From assembly GCA_036435485.1 (NCBI GenBank), contig CM071597.1:7061881-7125880 (forward strand): DNA of 64,000 bases, written 5' to 3'. A program made the translations under genes and the position numbers. This stretch comes from Saposhnikovia divaricata (lineage: Eukaryota; Streptophyta; Magnoliopsida; Apiales; Apiaceae). This document shows, piece after piece, positions 48,556 to 60,044 of this stretch; positions within the stretch are counted from its first letter, which is position 1; the number at the start of each line of letters is the position of its first letter. The notes under the pieces were generated by a model. That model was not told the origin of the DNA and searched no databases. It saw only the letters and a list, made by a program, of their open reading frames with translations.

Positions 48556-49702
48556 TTTTCGAAATCGAAACGCCCTCAACAAACCCTAAAATAACAAATT
48601 AAAAAGAAAAAAAACCAAATTACTCAACTTTATCAAACAACACACACATAAACACCACTAAACACACACTTTTCACCAGCACCAGACCACTGATTTGAAC
48701 AAATCTAAGCAAATCACAGAAACTAGGGTTTACATACAAATACACAATCAAAATGTCAAGCAGGCCTTGTAATAAATATTTAATATTTAATATATAAACG
48801 TTATAAAACCTGAGAATTGTAAAAAAAAAAAAAAACTAACTTGATTTAATAGATTTAATGAAGGGGGGGGGGAGATACAGACAGAGGAGGCGTAGATACT
48901 AGATGGAGGGAGGAGTGAAAGGGGGTGTGAGAAAAGGAAGCGTTTTTGTAGCCCCCCACTATGTCTTGCTTTGGGCGGGAATTTGATGATTCTATTTGCC
49001 CTTTCTTGTTTGTTTATTTATTGTTGTGCCACTGGTGTTTGGTTTGTTACAGCTGGCGATTGGGGGTTTTAGTGGGCTAGTTTGTGCAGGCCGTACAGGT
49101 ACTGCCTTTAATCTTGCTTTTGCCTAACTAGCCCATGCTAGACTGCTAGTGCTATCTGATTAATGTCGTTTACAAATATAAATACTTGGATTTTTTGCTT
49201 TAACAAAATAGATGGAATGTATTTATTTGAAAATTGGAGATTTATAGAATAAAATGATATATGAAGTTGATTGAAATGGCTTTAATTAAGTGTCTTCTTA
49301 ATTAATTACTATGAAAATGTTTACTTGTTTGATAGTTTCTTGCCCACAGGTCCACATTGACTGATTGACATTGTCATTATTGAATTAGTGAATTGTTTAT
49401 ATACTGCACTCTTTCCTCTTATGTTGTCTTTGGTAGGGGCGAATGAAATGAAATGGATGAAATCAAAAATAATGGAAGTTGAAGGTAAGATTTGAAAAAA
49501 AATAATATAATATAAAATTGCTATGATAATAATTGTGAAGAAAATGGAAGAGGTAAGAATTAAGCATTCCCTCTCAAATTGGAATGTTTAAATTACAACG
49601 TAAGTGGATTGGAATGAAATAGATCAATGAATAAAAATTTCAAATTTCTATTCATTTTATACTACAACTCTCATTCCAATCCATTCCATTTCAATCACCC
49701 CA
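48556..49702. other. Upstream region of the LOB-like gene
   Basis: 48556-48900 is a promoter-side copy of 50274-50630. Beyond it the DNA is AT-rich with no supported gene. Confidence 0.45.
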
Positions 49703-50138
49703 TGTTGATATGTATTTTTAGAGTTTCGTTCACAGGGAAGGAATGATATCAATACCAATTCCAAGTCTTTTATCTCTTACAGAAGTGTGGAAAATAGTTT
49801 GTGGGTGTGTGATTATCTACAAAATAATCTAATAAACAAATAAAAAGCATATAATAATTATGAGAGAAAACAATCCAAAGAATTTCTTCAATTGGCTATG
49901 AATGTCTAATTTGTGTCTCTTGTTTTGTTAATTCTTATAATGTTTATAAAATCTTCTCTCAAGCTAAATTATAGTGCATCCCTTAAACGCCACTCCCATT
50001 TAAACGCCCCTCCGTCATACAAAGTATTAGTTTCACAATTCACATATCAATCTCCCGATCTAATACCACATAACATAAATCGCAAACATCCGGTTTATCA
50101 TACCACATAATAACATAAATCGCAAACATCCGGTTTAT
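49703..50138 (-). mobile_element. Truncated Athila-type LTR fragment
   Basis: Starts TGTTGATATGTATTTTTAG, followed by TTTCGTTCACAGGGAAGG and TCTTCAATTGGC, in the order seen in the E1 LTR (3324-3520) but diverged. It ends in a ~39-bp tandem duplication of ...CATAAATCGCAAACATCCGG (50064-50138) and has no second LTR or internal region. Confidence 0.65.
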
Positions 50139-50201
50139 CGTACAACAAAATAGTAAAATGCACAAAAAACCCACACACACACATACACAAGAGAGAGAGA
50201 C

Positions 50202-50273
50202 CTCTTCTTCAAGCACAAAAGTAGGAGAATCAACAAGAGCTTCCTCCTTCACATGCGTCCCATTTTCCGCCAT
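50202..50273 (-). pseudogene. Second copy of the LOB-like exon 1
   Basis: 24 codons identical to 48555-48484 except Ser to Phe (DSPTF for DSPTS). The following GT and the upstream ~350 bases are duplicated too (50190-50640 versus 48460-48900). It has no exon 2 of its own; it could still serve as an alternative first exon. Confidence 0.6.
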
Positions 50274-50640
50274 TTTTCGAAACTTCTTCGAAATCGAAAC
50301 GCCCTCAACAAACCCTAAAATAACAAATTAAAAAGAAACCAACCAAATTACTCAACTTTATCAAACAACACACACATAAACACCACTAAACACACACTTT
50401 CCACAGCACCAGACCACCGATTTCAACAAATCTAAGCAAATCACAAAAACTAGGGTTTACATACAAATACGCAAAAAATAAAAATGTCAAGCAGGCCTTG
50501 TAATAAATATTTAAAATATAAACGTTATAAAACCTGAGAATTGTAACAAAAAATAAAAACTAACTTGATTTTATAGATTTGATGGGGGGCGGGGGGGATA
50601 GATACAGACAGAGGAGGCGTAGATACCAGGGGTGTACACG

Positions 50641-51367
50641 GTTGATGAAACTGATCAATTACAATTATTTTATAATTACAGATTATTATGTACCTGAATC
50701 CATGATCGGTATATATATATATATGAATAAGGATTATGTGTGACTGGACTTGATTTGCTCTCACCGATGGGAACAGAGAAGCAGACGTTGTGTGAATTTT
50801 GGGACTCTGTTATGTTTATATAGTAGTTTAATTAGACCTTGTAACCTATTCAGATTATTATTGGTATAAGCTTATAATCTTGCGATATATGGTTTTTTTT
50901 TAAAAAAAAATTCATTTAATAAATTAATTTTTACATGTTTTATTTTGAAAATTGCTATTTCAATGTATAGCGTCATCGAAATTATTTCACTACATTTGAG
51001 ATATATTTTCTTTTATCAATATTAAGTTAAGGATTTCAAATTTTGTAAAAATCATTGCAATGTTAAACCAATATAAGTAATAAATTTTCTTTAAAATTTT
51101 CTTTTCATTATTTTCTTCACATCTTTTTTTTCTCCTTCGGCTCCGTTTTTCTTCTGTAACTTCTACATATCGTTCACAACGTCTCTTGTTACATTCAATT
51201 TTTTGCTTTTCATGTGTAACTAATGATCTTGTATGTATATGTTTCTGTTTGATATAATAATGTAATTATAATTCTATCTATGATTGTATTATGATTTTTT
51301 TTCAATTCATTCTAAAGATCTTTTTTATTTGTTTATTTATAATTGATTTTAGTTGTTTATAGGGTGA
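50641..51367. other. AT-rich DNA without a supported gene
   Basis: Nothing recognisable on either strand. Confidence 0.5.
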
Positions 51368-51815
51368 TTGTTAAAAATAATATAAATAACATGTGGGGTG
51401 GTTGAAAATAACGTATTTTGAAAAGTAGGCTAAAAATACCACTTTTCGGAAAAAATGGTTAAAATTCTCGTTTCGGATACGCATTTCAATGTTGGGTGAC
51501 CCATATCACGCATTTTGAAGTTGGGTAACAGCGAGCCCTCACCGAATAAAAACAAAATAAATAAAATAATAAAAGGTGTGATACGCATGTTGAAAATGCG
51601 TGTCATCGTAATACCCATTTTTAACGTGCGTATCACACCTTTATTTTTATTTTTTTTGCTTTTCCTTGCGGGGCCCACTGTTACCCAACATAAAAATGCG
51701 TGATATGGGTTAACCAACATAGAAATGCGTATTCCAATCATTATTTTCAGCCATGTCTTCCAAAAAACGTTATTTTCATCATTTTTATTCAAAAAAGTGT
51801 TGTTTTTAACATTCT
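51368..51815. mobile_element. Fold-back (long hairpin) element, ~450 bp
   Basis: Left arm 51368-51540 and right arm 51650-51815 are imperfect inverted copies: TGTTAAAAATAA at the left pairs with the TTGTTTTTAACA end, and ACCCATATCACGCATTTTG pairs with the copy near 51690-51712. The core (51572-51642) is itself an inverted repeat with AAAGGTGTGATACGCA. Frames across it (51430-51792) are by-products. No transposase. Confidence 0.8.
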
Positions 51816-52048
51816 TTCTTGTTTATACATAATTCACGATGGTAGCTATACGTAGTTAGAGTTGAATATCAATATTAAGATATTAATAATTCTATATGAA
51901 TTTAATTTGGATCTAATCTACGTACAACGTTGTTTTGTTTTGTTGTCTGAATCTGTATCTATATGTTGTATGCATCAATGCTGACGGACATATGGCATCT
52001 ATCTATTTTTTACTTACAACCCCACGAGTTTTTTTTAATATCTATTAC

Positions 52049-52457
52049 AGTAAAACCTCTATACAGTAATATCCTTGGGACCGACAAAAAATATTATTAT
52101 ACGGAGATTATTCTTTAATAAAGGTTGACATATAAATTTATAATTTTAAAAATTAATTAATTAATATTTATTATATACCATAAATACATGAATTTATATA
52201 GTATATGATAAATTTGTAAAACAAAGAAAAACAATATCAAATGCATGAAATTAAAACATATACAGTATTAAGATTCATGAATATGTATTTATTTAACCCG
52301 TATATACATAATGCATGCATGTATAATGACTTTTGTTTTTTACTAAACATATATAAGTAGTACTAATGAATTTTTACAATATATCATTTCAAACCAACAT
52401 TTTCTTATTCCAATCTAGTCATGGCACCTAAGAGCAAGCGAACCCAGATTAGTGAAA

Positions 52458-52531
<74 letters not shown>

Positions 52532-52682
52532 ACATTTTATAAAGGATGGACTTGAAAAATATATGAAATATTACAATGTAGAGTTTATTCTTAAATATAA
52601 CTGGCCCGAGTTGGGACCGTAAATTTTTATTACAATAGGGAGGTTATTCTTATATCGAATATTATTATATAGAGGTTCTACT
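52049..52682. mobile_element. MITE-like element with an internal (AT)n tract
   Basis: Ends AGTAAAACCTCTATA and TATAGAGGTTCTACT are near-perfect inverted repeats, with GGGACCG words mirrored inside (52078 and 52613). This is a common non-autonomous element type in dicots. 52462-52529 is a run of AT dinucleotides. Confidence 0.7.
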
Positions 52683-53324
52683 ATATATTAATTTTTTAAT
52701 ATTTATAAGTTATTACATATCAAATTGTCGTTAAAAAATTGATATTACACGTTCAATCATAATTATATCCTTTTCATATTATAATTTTCTTTTTAAAATT
52801 CAATTCCAATATAACCTTTTTAATCATATCCTTTTTAGATTATAATTTTTTTAATATGATATAATCTTGATCGTCTATTTTTAAAAATATTAGATTGGAC
52901 GGTTGAGATTATTTTGGTAGTACAGTGACAAAATCAAAATTATGGATATGATCCCTCTTACGCTTATTATATATAAGGATATAGGGCTTGATTCAAATGA
53001 GAACCAAACATTAATAGAGAACCGGAGATCTATTTCTGATCGTTGGATTCATACAAGAGGAATGGCTTAGATTGACTTAGATTTTAGCTGGTAATTAATA
53101 CAAAATATTCACAAATAAACTACAAGGACAAGGATATAATTACAAGATTTTTAAATTAATTAAGAATCAATCAAAAATTAATTAAGAATCAATCAGTTAC
53201 AACTTTCATATCTCCCTCCTGTATCGTTACATTTATAAATACCATCTTTTTAGCTTACCTCCTCAAGTTCTCCATCGTTACATCACAATATATTTCTTAT
53301 AATCTTCATTTCTTATCAATAACA
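52683..53324. other. Upstream of the FAR1-related pseudogene
   Basis: AT-rich. 52985-53100 has GAACCAAACATT and GATCGTTGGATTCAT words of an unknown repeat. No gene seen. Confidence 0.45.
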
Positions 53325-56300
53325 ATGGTTATTTTCGACAATGATTCAGGTACACAAATTAAACCTAACCTATTTCGGTGAAAGAACTTGTAATAGTTCT
53401 CTAGTAGAACCATTTTTAAGTGTCATATTCTTTCTCTGTACTTTTATTCTAAGTGTTATGTTCATAAGTCTGGGGTTTATTTTTTAGATTCCATGATACA
53501 ACAAGTATATAACGTGCTATGAAATTGAGAAGGTTCTACATTAGAACTTATTTTTTTTATTTCCATTAGATATGTTTCTACAATGGGACAGATTTTTTAT
53601 ATATGCCTTGTTTTCGAATAATAACTATGTTGTAAAGTAGAATAAAACTACAACAAGTTCTGCAAAACTATTTTTTTTGAATTTTAATTTTTTGGGTTTT
53701 TGTCATATATGGTTCTGCAGTAGGTCAAATTACTTATTTAATTGACTTTGTTTTTTATAATCTTCATGTTCAAAAATTGTAGTTGCTGAAGATAATAGTT
53801 CACAAGACAATATCCAAGATGCAGCACAATCGACAGATATCCTTAATGAAGATATTTATGTTGGTTCTGATCACTATACATCACCCGAGGGAGAAGAATG
53901 CTGGAAACCAAAGTGTGATGATAAATCAAAGCCATTCGTTAAACAGACATTCTTAACTATTAAAGATGCATATGATTTTTATTTCAATTATGGTCGTTTA
54001 TGCGGGTTTGATGTGCCCTCAACAAAATATAGAAGTATGCTCCTTACTCATAAATATATTGTATGCAATCGTGCTGGATCACCTGATAGCAGTGAAGGAA
54101 CAAAAAAACGCAAGAGGACAAATTCCCGTAGGTGTGAATGCGAGGCACATATATTGCTTAGGTATGCAGGACCAGATTGTTACTTTGTACAGACTTTTGT
54201 CGAAGAACACAATCATGCCCTAACAACTGATACTAATAAACAATTCTTGAGGTGTAACAGAAAAGTAACTTTGTTTAACCAAAATTTTATCTTTGATCAT
54301 CGAAAGGTAAATGTTGGTTCAGTTAGGTCTCATTGTATACTGAAAGAGATGGTAGGATCCTATGAAAATATCGGTGTTACATCAACAGATTTTAGAAACT
54401 TTGATCGTGATTTTAGGGCACGTATTGGTAAACATGATGTTGACATGATCCTTGAATAATTAAGGATCAGACGTGAGGCATCGAACAATACATTCTTTTA
54501 CCAATACCAAATTGATAATGATGGTCATTTGATTGGATTATTTTGGGCTGATGCAATTGGGAGACGCAATTACAGTTTATTCGGGGACACAATATCTTTT
54601 GATCCAACCTTTTGAACAAATAATTAAGTATGATAACATGTGTCATTATTTTGTTTCCTTTCTGTTGCCATGGGTTCTGCTGTAGTATATGCTGTGCTTT
54701 ATAATATGTAGGTTAGAATGTTGTTTGCTCTATTACTTGCCACTTCAAATTCAGTGTTACTATATGTAATCAACTTAATATTAAGAGTCCTGACAAAAAA
54801 AAAACTTACTATTAAGAGTAATACTTTAATTTAATATTTGTTCCAAGTATGTTTTATTAGTTTGACATGTGAATATTGTTCTAGATTGCAAGTAGTGACA
54901 TTATTCGTGTGATACATTATAGTGATTTATTTTTTATACATTCTGCTGTAGTATCCTATACTATCCTTTTTTAAAATAATTTCAATATTATGCTACTATA
55001 ATTCATTGTTACTACTCATGGCTTACACCTGTTCATGACAGATATTGTATGGTTTTTGTCCCCTTTACGGGTGTTGATAACCATTGGAGTAATGTTACTT
55101 TCGCTTCTGCACTTTTAGCGAATGATTCTCATACGAGTTTTAAATGGGCATTGACGGCCTTTGACATGTGCATGGATCACCCTCCACCTTGTGTTATAAC
55201 AGATCAATGCCTTGCTATTAAAAAGGCTCTACCACTTGTTTGGCCACGCGCAAAACATCGCCTTTGTATGTGGCACATCATGAATAAATTGACTACAAAG
55301 GTAAAAGTTGTTGCATTTTTACATGTTCTACAAAAGTCTGTCATATTAACTATGTATTTACATGTTTTGTAGTAGTACTTTAATTAGGAGAATACCAACA
55401 CGTTCTAACACGTTATGCAGTAGTAATTTAGTTTAATTTTATTCCTATACATTCTGCTTTAGGCCTCTTATTAACTTTTTGTTTACACGTTTTGAAGTAG
55501 TTTTTTAACCTTCGCCTCCCAGATTAGTTTAAATTAAGTGTATACTTACATGTTATGTTGCAGTAATGTAAGTACTATGTGCTTACACATTTTGCATAAG
55601 TTTATTTATTTATTCGTAATCTTACACATTGTACAGTACCCTTTTTATTTACTTTTTACTTTCACGTTCTGCAGTAGCACTTACACTTGCTCGTTCTGTA
55701 GTACTTTAAATTACACGTCCTGCAGTAGTATTTTACATGTTCTACAGTAGTATTTTACATGTTCTATAGTAGTATTCTAATGTAACTTCAATAATTTATT
55801 CAGATTTCTCCAACACTTGCTTCTGATAAAGTTTTTATGACCAAAATGAAAGCATGTGTTTGGTCGGATCAATTGACAATAGCAGAATTCGAGCAAAGCT
55901 GGGAGGCTATTATTGAGGAATATAGCCTGGGTGATAATGGTTGGCTAACTGATATGTACAGCATCCGTAAAGATTGGATTCCTGCATATTTTAATAATGT
56001 AGCAATGGCTGGTCTACTTAGGACGACATCACGTTCTGAGAGTTTTAATTTCTACTTTCAGCATTTTCATCAGAGCGGAGATACATTGGTTGAATTCATG
56101 AAAAGATACGATAGTGCCATGGATCGTCAAAGACATTTGAATGCCCAAAATAATAATGATTCTGAACTTACTCCAATATCTATCATTGAGTTAAAAATTG
56201 AGAAAGATGCGTCACGATTATATACACGTCAGCTCTATCATTTAGTCACGGAAGAAATAGAAGGAGCCTGGTATTACACACAAATTGATGACATGTCAAT

Positions 56301-56962
56301 TGAAGATGATGTTAAGACTTTTAAAGTAAAGGATTCTTTACTAAACGGTAAAATATTCGAGGTATTTACTACACCCTTTTAAAATTTTAAGGACATCCAC
56401 ATATTCCAAGTTTTTTAAGTTTTTTTTTACAAATACCAGGTTAAAGTACGACTTTCAAATCACGATGTTCAGTGCGAGTGCAAACATTATACCAGGCGGG
56501 GATACCTATGTAGGCATGCATTTGCAGGTTTGCATCAGTGCAATGTGTCTAAAATTCCTCGTGCTTTTGTATTGCCGCGTTGGACAAACAATGTTGAACG
56601 CCATCATAATGTAATTGGCTCACAGGAGATACTCGATCATTATATGAAGGTTGATGAGGTAAAGGTTATGTGTAATGAAATTTGGTTTGATTTTCAGTCA
56701 TGTATGAGTAATGCTGGTCATAATAAGGAACAAGTGCTCAAGATGCGTACATTTGTGAACACAATGAAAGCTGATATGGTAGACTCTGCACCTCAAACCC
56801 GAATACACCTAAGTGAGCAAAACATCTATGCACTCATTGATGCAGAACCTCGTTCTGATGTTGTTGTTCAGAACCCTCATATCAGTCGTAATAAAGGTTG
56901 TGGGAGTAGGATAAAAAGTGGGAAAGAAAAAGCTATGGCTGCTAGTAGTGATAAGCGAAGAA
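53325..56962 (+). pseudogene. FAR1-RELATED SEQUENCE (FRS) gene, degraded and cut by a TRIM
   Basis: Exons: 53325-53349, 53783 to ~54637, 55042-55300, 55804-56361, 56440-56962. Exon 2 encodes a FAR1 DNA-binding domain (zinc ligands around CECEAHI and EEHNHAL). Exons 2-4 hold the MULE-type transposase core (FWADAIGRRNY, FDPTF, PFTGVDNHW, CVITDQCLAIKKAL, HRLCMWH). Exon 5 holds a SWIM zinc finger (CECKHYTRRGYLCRHAF). FRS proteins are transposase-derived transcription factors, known from phytochrome A signalling for FHY3/FAR1. Stops at 54457-54459 and 54613-54615 break exon 2, and the exon 2 donor is out of phase. At 56962 the frame is cut in the C-terminal basic region by a TRIM. It is either a pseudogene or a dead MULE. 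Confidence 0.85.
55301..55803. repeat. Degenerate minisatellite in an FRS intron
   Basis: About 14 copies of a motif near TTACACGTTCTGCAGTAGTA, irregularly spaced 20-60 bases apart (for example at 55667, 55690, 55715, 55735, 55757). Single copies are also found in the other introns of this gene. Confidence 0.65.
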
Positions 56963-58118
56963 TGTTGGGTTTTCAGCCCAATACAATGGTATGGGTCTTG
57001 GGTGATCCAAGACAAGTATGGGTTTTGGTGATCCAAAACATATATGGATTGGGTAATAATTATATGTTTAGATAATTATTATAGATGGTATATTTAGATA
57101 CCAAGTATGATAAGGATTGTAATTGGAAACCAAGTATGATTAGGATATCTTGGTGGCTAAGTTTTGGATGGCTATATATACATAGTCATATTGTATTTGT
57201 TTGAGAAGTGAAAACTTAAGAGATGTAGTCTTAAGTATTGTTTGGGAGATGCTTGGGCATTGTTGGCTCAAGTATCGGGGTTTGGGACACCATTGAGGTG
57301 TTATTGTTTTGATGTATTATTGATATTGTTAAGATTAATAATACAAGTTTGGGACGTGGGTGTTTCCACGTCAAATATTGGTGTGTTCTTGTTTTGCGCT
57401 TTGGTAGATCTTGACAATTAATCAATTGGTTATGTGTGTGCTCTGTATTGGTGATTTGTGAATCTCGAATTTTGTAAGTCCCCTAACCTAACAAGTGGTA
57501 TCAGAGCCAAGGTTCGGATTCGTGATGTTTGAGGTTGAGGGAAAGTTCGAGTTTTAATCGGTATGGCGGAGTACAATGAAGGATTTGTTGATAAGGAGAT
57601 TGCTACTAAAGCGGGAAGAGACAAAGTGACGTGCGGTTTGAAGGTTGACTTGCACCGTGGATCAATCCTGTTCGGACTCAAGATGGAAGAAGATGGAAGA
57701 GGTCATTGCAATTGTTTCAATGGCTTGATCAACCAGGTGAATTGTTTGGATGATACTATGGATTTTCTTCAAGAGGCCGAAGGATTGTGAAAGCAAGGAT
57801 CGGGTGACTCAACATGTGGAAGAGCACTCGTTGTGATTGATGCAAGTGATTTTGTAGATGGATATACCATTATGATAAAGAACGGTGGTTTGGAGAATGA
57901 TTGGAAGAGAAAGAGGAGGTTCTTGTTCAAGGGGAGGCATTGACGGATGGACGTCGTTGGCTTGATGGTGACCGTTAATTCGGTTATGAAATTGTATTGG
58001 GTTGAAGGGGAGGATTGTTGGGTTTTCAGCCCAATACAATGGTATGGGTCTTGGGTGATCCAAGACAAGTATGGGTTTTGGTGATCCAAAACATATATGG
58101 ATTGGGTAATAATTATAT
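56963..58118 (+). mobile_element. TRIM element (miniature LTR retrotransposon), 3' LTR interrupted by E3
   Basis: 5' LTR 56963-57493 (531 bp, TGTTGGGTTTTCAG...CCTAACA), primer site TGGTATCAGAGCC at 57496-57508 (tRNA-iMet), 522-bp interior, purine tract GAAGGGGAGGA at 58004-58014, then the first 103 bases of the 3' LTR (58016-58118), identical to the 5' LTR. The remainder should lie beyond E3, outside the window. Its left flank is AAGAA (expected target duplication). A 75-codon frame at 57563-57790 has no recognisable domain. Confidence 0.85.
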
Positions 58119-59846
58119 TGTTTGCACTAAATCACGTAAGCGTACGTGGTCACAAGTAATATAGAATAAAGTTGAGTTCGTTCCCACAGAGATCTGGTTA
58201 TGGTTTTAATTCAGTTTTGTACCTATGCAACAATGTATGGTTATTATGCACTGCTAAGACAATTAACAAGATTAAGTTTTTACTAACTATAAATAACTAA
58301 GACACAAATTAACAAACTAAGAATTAATTAACTAATGAGAATTAAAATCTAATTACTTATGCAAGAGAAAACATGGAATCCTAACTTCATTATCTACTTC
58401 ACTTAGAGTCGATGCCTTTAATCAATTCATGTGATGGTTTTGATATCTGATCAGACAACACGAAACAAGTAAAAGTTACCTCTCGGTATACTAATACCAA
58501 ACTAAACATACATCCACAAAAGAGATAGAAGATGAGTAGACACCTATTATGTTTAGACCCTATATCTCTATAGAATTTGAAAACATAAAGGTTTAAGCAC
58601 AAGTTATCCACTTAGATCACATAGGGCAGCATAATATCTCTATTTACGCCACAAATCATGATGTTAAAACATCAACCTATCCTATGCTAGCATGGCAAGT
58701 TCTAAATCTCAAGATCCACTCTCGTTTCGCAAGAGATTAACAAATTAGATGTTAGCTACGCATCTAAATACATGAAACACAACCATACGAGGATATCAAT
58801 TACACACCACACACAGATCTTTAAAGCATCAAGATACTAAGTTCCATAAATAAATCCGTTAGAATCCCATGACAACGATTAGCTCATAATTGAACCTCTC
58901 ATCATCATGGGATCAAGTGAAACCATGATAGAAAACAAGATATGGAAGAAAATAATAATATTAATAAAACAAAGGGTTAAGAGAACAAATCTATGATACA
59001 AAAGATGAAGTAGATCTAGATCCGTTGCTTGTCACGAGCGTTGAACCCTTCTCTCCTTTTCTCCCTTGCAATTCTAAGCTATAATATGTACACGATATTG
59101 ATTGTATGTAATGATTGTACAAGATGATAATGATACAATTTACAAGGGTTGGATGTGTTTATATAGGCTCTAGACATCTTGCCCAGCAAGAAATACCAAA
59201 TCAGAATTATAATAGAAGTACGTTTCCTAAACTGATTCTGTTTTAAAGGAAAATTCGCAGCTGTCTTTTCTTCATTAATTCTGGAACGTTCCAGCTGTAA
59301 TTGGACTTCTGAACCACTTCAGAATGATAAAGAATCTCGTTAGCTTCGCGTGGACTGCTTACGGGCCTCAAACGGACTTGTAGAACTCAAGATATGGCCA
59401 AAACAAAATCAGAAATTCTGGTTGATTATTTCCCCGCACACCCGCAGCGCAGGAGCGCCGGTTTGGGCGCCTGACGCGCCGGTGCAATCTGCATAAACAT
59501 GGCTGGGACGCCAATGGGGCTCCCGGCTTGGTCCCGTTCTGCGAAAACTGATTTTTCTTTGATTTTTTCGCCTTTTCTTCCCGTTCCTTTTGCATGAGCT
59601 ACCGTCTTTCATTCTTAATGACTTGTATACTTCTTAGGAGTTGACATTAGCCACCATTCTTCATTCCATATCATCAATCAACTCCACAAAACGCTCCAAA
59701 AACGACGGAAACTACACCTTTAATCGATATTTCTTCAACCCTGCACAATTAAGCAAAACACATCAAAACTACCACAAACTTGAGGCCAAAGCAATCAATT
59801 TAAGCCGAATTAGAATGTTCCAAGTAGATATAACATCCACTTATCA
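58119..59846 (-). repeat. E3 3' LTR (1,728 bp)
   Basis: Plus strand TGTTTGCACTAAATCACG ... ATCCACTTATCA. Frames at 58399-58611 and 59368-59612 lie inside it and are not genes; the first repeats exactly at 63626-63838. Confidence 0.88.
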
Positions 59847-59862
59847 CACCCCCAAACTTAAA
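59847..59862 (-). promoter_or_regulatory. E3 3' polypurine tract
   Basis: Minus strand TTTAAGTTTGGGGGTG abutting the LTR, with GCTTGAGGACAAGCA just upstream (59868-59884), a diverged form of the box beside the E1 and E2 tracts. Confidence 0.8.
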
Positions 59863-59903
59863 CTGATGCTTGTCCTCAAGCATAAACATTTACAACTAAC
59901 TAA

Positions 59904-60044
59904 CTAATTAGTACCACTTCCGTAGGTGATCACGGTTGCTTTTGGCATATGCAACAAGCCCTTTAAACCCCTAGGCAGCCCTAGTGGACGAGTAAGGTCT
60001 CGTGAGGGCCTATAGCGAATGTACCCACAAAATCCATTTAACAT
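59904..60044 (-). CDS. Small conserved frame of E3 (46 aa)
   Basis: ATG at 60044 to TAG at 59904. It differs from the C-terminal part of the E1 small frame (4977-5192) in only about five residues over 45, while the DNA differs at roughly nine positions. Both sit just upstream of the 3' polypurine tract. No known domain. Could be coding or a conserved DNA/RNA element. Confidence 0.35.
   Translation of the reverse strand: MLNGFCGYIRYRPSRDLTRPLGLPRGLKGLLHMPKATVITYGSGTN

Noticed and set aside
51430..51792. 120-codon frame on the minus strand
   Set aside because: Runs across both arms of the fold-back element, so it is a by-product of the inverted repeat.
57563..57790. 75-codon frame in the TRIM interior as a gag gene
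   Set aside because: Too short and without any recognisable motif; TRIMs normally have no coding capacity.
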